In this document: in pieces, positions 58,652 through 64,000 of the stretch
How the letters are laid out: each line of letters begins with the position of its first letter
How positions within the stretch are numbered: position 1 is the first letter of the stretch
NCBI GenBank assembly: GCA_028564925.1
Contig: CM053030.1
Location: 401,675,073 to 401,739,072, forward strand
Length of the DNA: 64,000 nt
Direction of reading: 5' to 3'
Source: Lithobates sylvaticus
Taxonomy: Eukaryota; Chordata; Amphibia; Anura; Ranidae
Made by a program: the position numbers and the translations under genes
Notes under the pieces: model-generated
Database searches by the model: none
Told to the model about the DNA's origin: nothing
What the model saw: the letters and a program-made list of their open reading frames with translations, nothing else

Positions 58652-59004
58652 CAGGGGGTCCCGACTTACGAACGCCCGACCTACGAACAACTCCTAATTA
58701 CAAACCAGGTGCTGCGGGGACCCTCTGCCGTTCTGCAGGGACATGGGGCGTTCTGCGCATGCGCGGCCAGACGGAGCCACGGAAAATGATGGAAATGTCC
58801 GCAATTTGCCGTGCATGTGCAGAACGGCATTCGACGGAACACCAGAAATGTCCGTAATTTGTCGCGCGTGCGCAGAACGGCATTTGACGGAACATAGGAA
58901 ATGTCCGTAATTGACATTCTGCGCATGCGTGGCCGACCTACGAACATTTCCGATTTGCAAACAAGAGGAAAGTCCCTAACGGGTTTGTAACGCAGGACCC
59001 CCTG
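58652..59004. mobile_element. TA-target MITE (CAGGGGGTCC ends)
   Basis: Ends CAGGGGGTCCCGACTTACG and TTTGTAACGCAGGACCCCCTG (within the last 21 bases), with TA on both sides. Contains two to three copies of a roughly 60-bp CpG-rich unit with GCGCATGCGCAGAAC. A TA target fits the Tc1/mariner/pogo group. Confidence 0.75.
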
Positions 59005-59061
59005 TATTATACTAATAAGAATAATTCAAATATTTGAAAACAGTCCATACGTTTTCTCCCA

Positions 59062-59410
59062 AAGGATTTCTCCCCAAAAAAATAACAAATGCTCCACATA
59101 GTGTAAAATCCTTATAAAGTTAATTTGAATATAAAATAATGCACTTACAGCTGCCGATTATAACATGCGCCTGTGGCACGGACAACGTCATCTTATGACG
59201 AAACACGTGCGTAGGGTGGAGAGACGCGCTGACGTCACCAATCCCACACGTGTTCTAGAAGGACGGGTTTGTTTTGTGTACCAGCCAATACACTAAAAAT
59301 AAAAGGCGCATGTTATCAGCGGCAGCCGTAAGTGCATTATTTTGTGTTAGATATAAGGATTTCTCCCCAAAAAAATTTGCTCCACATAGTGTAAAATTCT
59401 TATAAAGTTT
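59062..59410. repeat. compact element: direct repeats around a hairpin with hammerhead-like core
   Basis: Direct repeats (AGGATTTCTCCCC, then GCTCCACATAGTGTAAAAT) at about 59,064 and 59,352 enclose inverted arms at about 59,131-59,167 and 59,305-59,341 (33 of 37 paired). Within lies GACGAAACACGTGCGTAGG after a CGTCAT/ATGACG stem, but CUGANGA is not recognisable. Confidence 0.5.
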
Positions 59411-59690
59411 ACAGTAAAACCTTGGATTGCGAGCATAATTTGTTCCGGAGACATGCTTGTAATCCAAAGCACTTGTATATCAAAGCAAATTTCCCCATAA
59501 GAAATAATGGAAACTCAGATCATTCGTTCCACAACCATTTATTCATAAGTCCTTCGGTTTATAGTCCATATAAAAAGATTATAGTAATGTGATAGGTTGT
59601 GTAACCATAAAATGTCCACCCACAAATGGAAGCCTCCACAAGGGGAATAGAAGCAAAATCCAGCAGGAGCTGCAGAGTATAAAAGAGAAG
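59411..59690. mobile_element. mariner-like MITE fragment
   Basis: Begins ACAGTAAAACCTTGGATTGC and contains CACTTGTATATCAAAGC and CCCCATAAGAAATAATGG, matching from memory a widespread vertebrate Tc1/mariner MITE type. Right end not found. Confidence 0.6.
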
Positions 59691-59731
59691 AAAGGTGCCT
59701 CTACTGCCGCATACACAGGAGCGCAAATTTG

Positions 59732-59970
59732 GCCAGCAAAAGACCGATGAGAGCTTTCCATCGGAAAATGCGACCGTGTGTATGCTCCACTGGACTTTTT
59801 CTAGCCGAATTCCCGCCAGCAAAAGATTGAGAGCATGTTCTCTATTTTTCGCCAGCAAAAGACCGATGAGAGCTTTCCATCGGAAAATGCGACCGTGTGT
59901 ATGCTCCACTGGACTTTTTCTAGCCGAATTCCCGCCAGCAAAAGATTGAGAGCATGTTCTCTATTTTTCG
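59732..59970. repeat. 119-bp tandem duplication in a MITE-like segment
   Basis: Two nearly identical copies (59,732-59,850; 59,851-59,969), each with GCGACCGTGTGTATGCTCC. The words resemble the Harbinger-type MITE ends but no terminus is present. Confidence 0.8.
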
Positions 59971-60059
59971 GTCGGAAAAAGTTCCTATCCGAAAATGCGT
60001 TAGTCTGTAGCAATTCCGACGCGCAAAAAAATCCTGCATGCTCAGAATCAAGTACGAGA

Positions 60060-60540
60060 TGGAAGCACTCGGTATGGTAAAACTACTGTTCGTAATAGAG
60101 ATGGCACATTCGTCACACTGAAATGTTTTAAACAGTTTAATGCAGCACATTCTCACAAACTTACTATCTCACTAAATTTTTTATTTCTCGTGATCTCCTG
60201 AATAATCTTTTTGTTTTTTAAAGCCAGATCTCCATAATAATGTTTAGAATTTTGTTTTATAGTCAGTTTATTTATTTTTTTAATCAAGATCTCCTGTTGT
60301 TTATTTGTTTTTTATTATTTCATAGTGATCTCCATATTTTTAAATTCTTTGTATGTCACGTTTCCACAACACCATTATTAACACCTTGTATTTTTAAACC
60401 TCAAGGAGGTTGGAGTCCCTTGTTAATTTGACATTGTATTTTTGAAATGTACCTGCCTACTCACAAAAAAAAACTGTCCTATTTTAAGAAAAACACATAG
60501 GCAAGTATTTTCATAAATAAAAACTCCATTTATTCTGGGT
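60060..60540. other. intergenic, no gene
   Basis: T-rich; nothing recognised. Confidence 0.4.
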
Positions 60541-61267
60541 CATAATAAAAAAAAATAAAGAGGGAAGGCAACACTGGAGAAACAGCTGGAATTTGCCAAG
60601 CCTTTGGCCCCCAGGGCAGACATCAACTCTGTGGCTAAAAAAATTGGTAGCTTGAGAAGTCCATATAGAAGGGAGCACAATCTGGTCCAGGACTCCCAGA
60701 GATCAGGAACAGCAGCATGTGTCCCCAGGCTGTGGTACTACAACAGGCTGCGTGTTCTGTCAGACCAGACGGAAGCCAGGCAATCACTTTCTTGTCTTCC
60801 GTGCAACCTTCTTTCGTACAGGCTGTGGCCTGCAGGGAAGCGGAGGTGGACTTGTGGCAGGAAAAGGAGGGGGTAGACTTGTGGCAGGAGGAGGAGGAGG
60901 ATGGGTGAGCGTACATAGATGGACGTCATCCGTCATTTGGCCACCCAACCCCTTATGGATGGCCTCAAAAATAATTTTTTCACATTTGCGGCGTTGGCCC
61001 TCCTCCATTTGCTGCAAATTTGAGGCTATATAGATGCCATAGGCCTCTACAGCGTTGAGGGGGGCTTTCAGGGCCGCATTAGCCTCCTTAATGAGGGCCA
61101 GTGCTGCCTCATCTACGTTCCTCCCCCTCCTTTTGTGTGGAAAGCAGAGGGGAGAACACCTGGGATTGGGTGAGGCTGGGCCCCGTCACCTCCTGGCTGA
61201 CACTTCCCCCTGCCTCCTCCTGTCTGCCAAATTCCAGAGGGTCCTCCTCGCTGAGGTCTTCCTGTGT
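60541..61267. pseudogene. Harbinger accessory (MADF/SANT-like) gene, rearranged remnant
   Basis: Plus strand 60,600-60,780 reads KKIGSLRSPYRREHNLVQDS and PRLWYYNRLRVLSDQTE, typical of the MADF/SANT-like protein of frog Harbinger elements. Minus strand 61,267-60,784 holds the matching C-terminal half, with an acceptor (CATACACAG) before EDLSEEDPLEFG, then LQQMEEGQRRKCEKIIFEAI. One frame change lies between about 61,110 and 61,017. The two halves face opposite ways with a break near 60,785, so the copy is dead. Confidence 0.65.
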
Positions 61268-61309
61268 ATGAAAAAGGGACATCGTTTTTAGTTTTTGGTT
61301 CATTAATCA

Positions 61310-61880
61310 CACACAATTTTCAGCTCATGACTGTTGGAAATTGAATGTTAATAAATATAAAAGACTATCATTCTGAGCCCAGCATTTTTCATTCTTGCCA
61401 CAATAATTTTTGGCCCCTACTGTCTATTGATATGTCAAACACTTTTTGTTAAATCATTCATTTGTTAGCAATAATAACATCTAGTTAACAACAATCATTT
61501 TCCCACAAAAAATATATATAACATTTTACACGTTTTAAGATATAAAAGACCCTGCCTCCTCCATATTTGCCCCCCCCCCCCACTTCTCATAAGCCACACC
61601 CCTAATAGAATCCACCCACTCCATCCCCTGTATTCCACTTGCTTCCACTCCTAGTGTCAGGAGTATACAGCTCAGCTTCACAGCACAGAGTATACAGCCC
61701 CGGCATCACAGGACAGAGTATATAGCCCCGGCATCACAGGACAGAGTATTTCAAGCTGTTCTGGATGCATGTTTATTCAATATTGCCATGTGAAAAATTG
61801 CCATGTGAGCACAGCTAGAAAGGAAGTATAGACTAGGGGTCTCCAAACTATGGCATGAGAACCACATCCGACCCACTACA
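61310..61880. other. intergenic; short 30-bp-type duplication
   Basis: Two to three copies of a unit with CACAGGACAGAGTATA and CAGCCCCGG near 61,680-61,750. No gene seen. Confidence 0.5.
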
Positions 61881-61889
61881 AGATTTTTC

Positions 61890-62610
61890 ATATACCAGGC
61901 TGCACATATCTGCATTCTGCAACCTGTAAATCGCACATATCTGCATTCTGTAAATTGCACATAACTGCATTCTGAAACCTGTAAATCGCACATATCTGCA
62001 TTCTGCATTCTGTAAATCGCACATAACTGCATTCTGAAACCTGTAAATCACACATATCTGCATTCTGCAACCTGTAAATCGCACATAACTGCATTCAGCA
62101 ACCTGTAAATTGCACATATCTGCAACCTGTAAATCACACATATCTGCAACCTGTAAATCGCACATATCTGCATTCTGTAAATCTCACATATCTGCAACAT
62201 GTAAATCGCACATATCTACATTCTGCAACCTGTAAATCGCACATAACTGCATTATGCAACCTGTAAATCGCACATATCTGCATTCTGCATTCTTTAAATC
62301 ACACATATCTGCATTCTGCAACCTGTAAATCACACATATCTGCATTCTGCAACCTGTAAATCGCACATATCTGCATTCTGCATTCTTTAAATCACACATA
62401 TCTGCATTCTGCAACCTGTAAATCACACATAACTGCATTCTGCAACCTGTAAATCACACATAACTGCATTCTGCAACCTGTAAATCACACATAACTGCAT
62501 TCTGCAACCTGTAAATCACACATAACTGCATTCTGCAACCTGTAAATTGCACATATCTGCATTCTGCATTCTGTAACTTGCACATATCTGCATTCTGCAA
62601 CCTGAAAATC
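61890..62610. repeat. 31-bp minisatellite
   Basis: More than 20 copies of units such as CCTGTAAATCGCACATATCT, then GCATTCTGCAA, with frequent half-unit deletions. Confidence 0.95.
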
Positions 62611-62680
62611 GCGACCAGACTGACGGGGGTATATTTGGCGTTTTTTGATATTTTTTTATTTTTTTCACGTTGCACTTTAA

Positions 62681-63629
62681 CCACTTCCCAACCGCCAGAT
62701 ATACTGTGGCAGAAGGGCACATACAGGCAGAATCACGTACCTGTACGTTGCCCTTTAAGAGGCGGCCGCTGGTCACGTGCGCCACCTGCAGCGCACGCCC
62801 GCAGGAAGCTCCGTGAGTCGGGGCGCGGATCCCGCGGACTCTATCGCCGCAGGGATACCCGCGATTGCCACACAGAGAGGTAGAACGGGGAGATGCTAAT
62901 GTAAACAAGCATCTCCCCTTTCTGCCTAGTGACAGTGTCACTGATCTCTACTCCGTGTGATCGGGAGCAGAGATCAGTGACGTGTCACACACAGCCACGC
63001 CCCCCACAGTTAGAAACACGCCCCTAGGACACACTTAACCCATACACTGCCACCTATTGGTTAACCCCTTCACTGCCAGTGTCATTTACACAGGAATCAG
63101 AGCATTTATTTAGCATATATGGTCCCAAAAATTTGTCAAAAATATCCGATGTGTCCACCATAATGTTGCAGTCACGATAAAAATTGCGGATCCCTGCCAT
63201 TAAAAAAAATTAAAATATTAATCAAAATGCCTTAAAACTATCCCCTATTTTGTAAACGCTATAACTTTTGCGCAAACCAATAAATAATCACTTATTGCAA
63301 TTTTTTTTACCAAAAATATGTAGAAGAATAGGTATTGGCCTAAACTGAGGTTTTTGGGGGATATTTATTATAGCAAAAAGTAAAAAATAATGTGTTTTTT
63401 TCAAAATTGTCGCTCTTTTTTTGTTTATAGCGCAAAAAATGAAAAACCGCAGAGGTGATCAAATGCCACCAAACGAAAGCTCTATTTGTGGGGAAAAAAA
63501 GGACGTCAATTTTGTTTGGGAGCCACGTCGCGGGACCGCGCAATTGTCAGTTAAAGCAACACAGTGCCGATTTGCAAAAAGTGCTCTGGTCAGGAAGGGG
63601 GGGGGGGAATTTTTCCGGGGCTGAAGTGG
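62681..63629. mobile_element. TTAA-family foldback element
   Basis: Exact TTAA at both sides (62,677-62,680; 63,630-63,633), termini CCACTTCCC and CTGAAGTGG. Contains GGGGAGATGCTAATG with its inverted partner and the AT-rich half ending GGACCGCGCAATTGTCAG. No transposase. Confidence 0.85.
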
Positions 63630-63633
63630 TTAA

Positions 63634-64000
63634 TAAATAAAGTGGGAACACAAAATATAAAGGTACAGACACCGCACTAGTGGTAATAACGCATAAGCAC
63701 TTGTATGATTACTGCAGTTACATCACTTCAACACATTTTCTTCCTATACATTGTATAGGACAATTTAACTGCAGCAGATCAATTTTGTAAATATTTATTG
63801 GAATTAATACATAAATATATATTTTGCGCCGGTGACACTATTCTCACATTTCAGCTATTTAGAGCCGTCTTCAGGCCGGTCACGTGACACACGGATGCTT
63901 TACGGGCTCTGAGACAGGGCTTCTCCCCGGCTGATGTCAGAGGGAGATCACGGTCCCTCCTGCAGTAGCCGTGTATTGGAGCCGAAAAGCGGCCGCGAGT
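63634..64000. other. window edge; Penelope-type repeat end
   Basis: From 63,852 the sequence (minus strand CTGAAGACGGCTCTAAATAG, then CTGAAA) resembles a hammerhead-like 5' core and matches 32,100-32,135. It runs off the window, so neither end can be judged. Confidence 0.35.

Overview
The window is vertebrate DNA, almost certainly from a frog and probably a ranid. It is AT-rich and intron-rich, with no prokaryotic operons. It is packed with DNA transposons and foldback elements of kinds abundant in anuran genomes: Tc1-like, PIF/Harbinger, hAT, and a TTAA-target family whose copies begin with CCACTT and end with AAGTGG. The organism call is inference from this repeat content; no host housekeeping gene was recognised.

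The most interesting content is a plus-strand tandem pair of unrecognised genes built from very small exons. Every credible intron lies in phase 1. Gene 1 (5,176 to about 25,145; its 5' end is not visible) has four copies of a 45-nt exon (type A, core HANGRPV), four of a 33-nt exon (type B), a divergent 33-nt exon (B'), a doubtful 25-nt exon, and a terminal exon encoding a lysine-rich 36-residue tail, a stop and AATAAA. Gene 2 (about 36,535 to about 56,550) has a TATA box, a short 5' UTR exon, a signal-peptide exon, two A exons, one B, one B', a doubtful further exon and a probable terminal exon. The A+B cassette was duplicated in tandem together with its introns (starts near 5.1, 9.3, 12.8, 14.9 and 44.1 kb). 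Between recent copies the introns differ by roughly 1-5% while the exons differ by roughly 9-18%, and every exon difference I found among the recent copies changes an amino acid. This suggests a rapidly diversifying secreted protein family.

Region by region. 1-3,326: right part of a PIF/Harbinger transposon with an apparently intact two-exon transposase, its intron filled by a G/C-skewed minisatellite. 3.3-5.1 kb: Penelope-like 3' material with a hammerhead-ribozyme-like fold. 5.2-25.1 kb: gene 1, its introns filled with hAT and AAT-target MITEs, Tc1 fragments and minisatellites. 25.3-36.3 kb: intergenic pentanucleotide-like and 45-bp repeats, TTAA-family elements, a LINE fragment, a Penelope-like endonuclease fragment and hAT foldbacks. 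36.5-56.5 kb: gene 2, with a 2.6-kb hAT foldback nested in a Tc1 composite and a 220-bp TA tract. 56.6-64 kb: MITEs, a rearranged Harbinger accessory-gene remnant, a 31-bp minisatellite and a TTAA-family element.

The Harbinger element at the left edge shares 18 of its terminal 21 bases and its TTA target with a 425-bp MITE at 24.1 kb, so it may be the source of mobility for short elements in the same window. No tRNA, rRNA or CRISPR array was seen.
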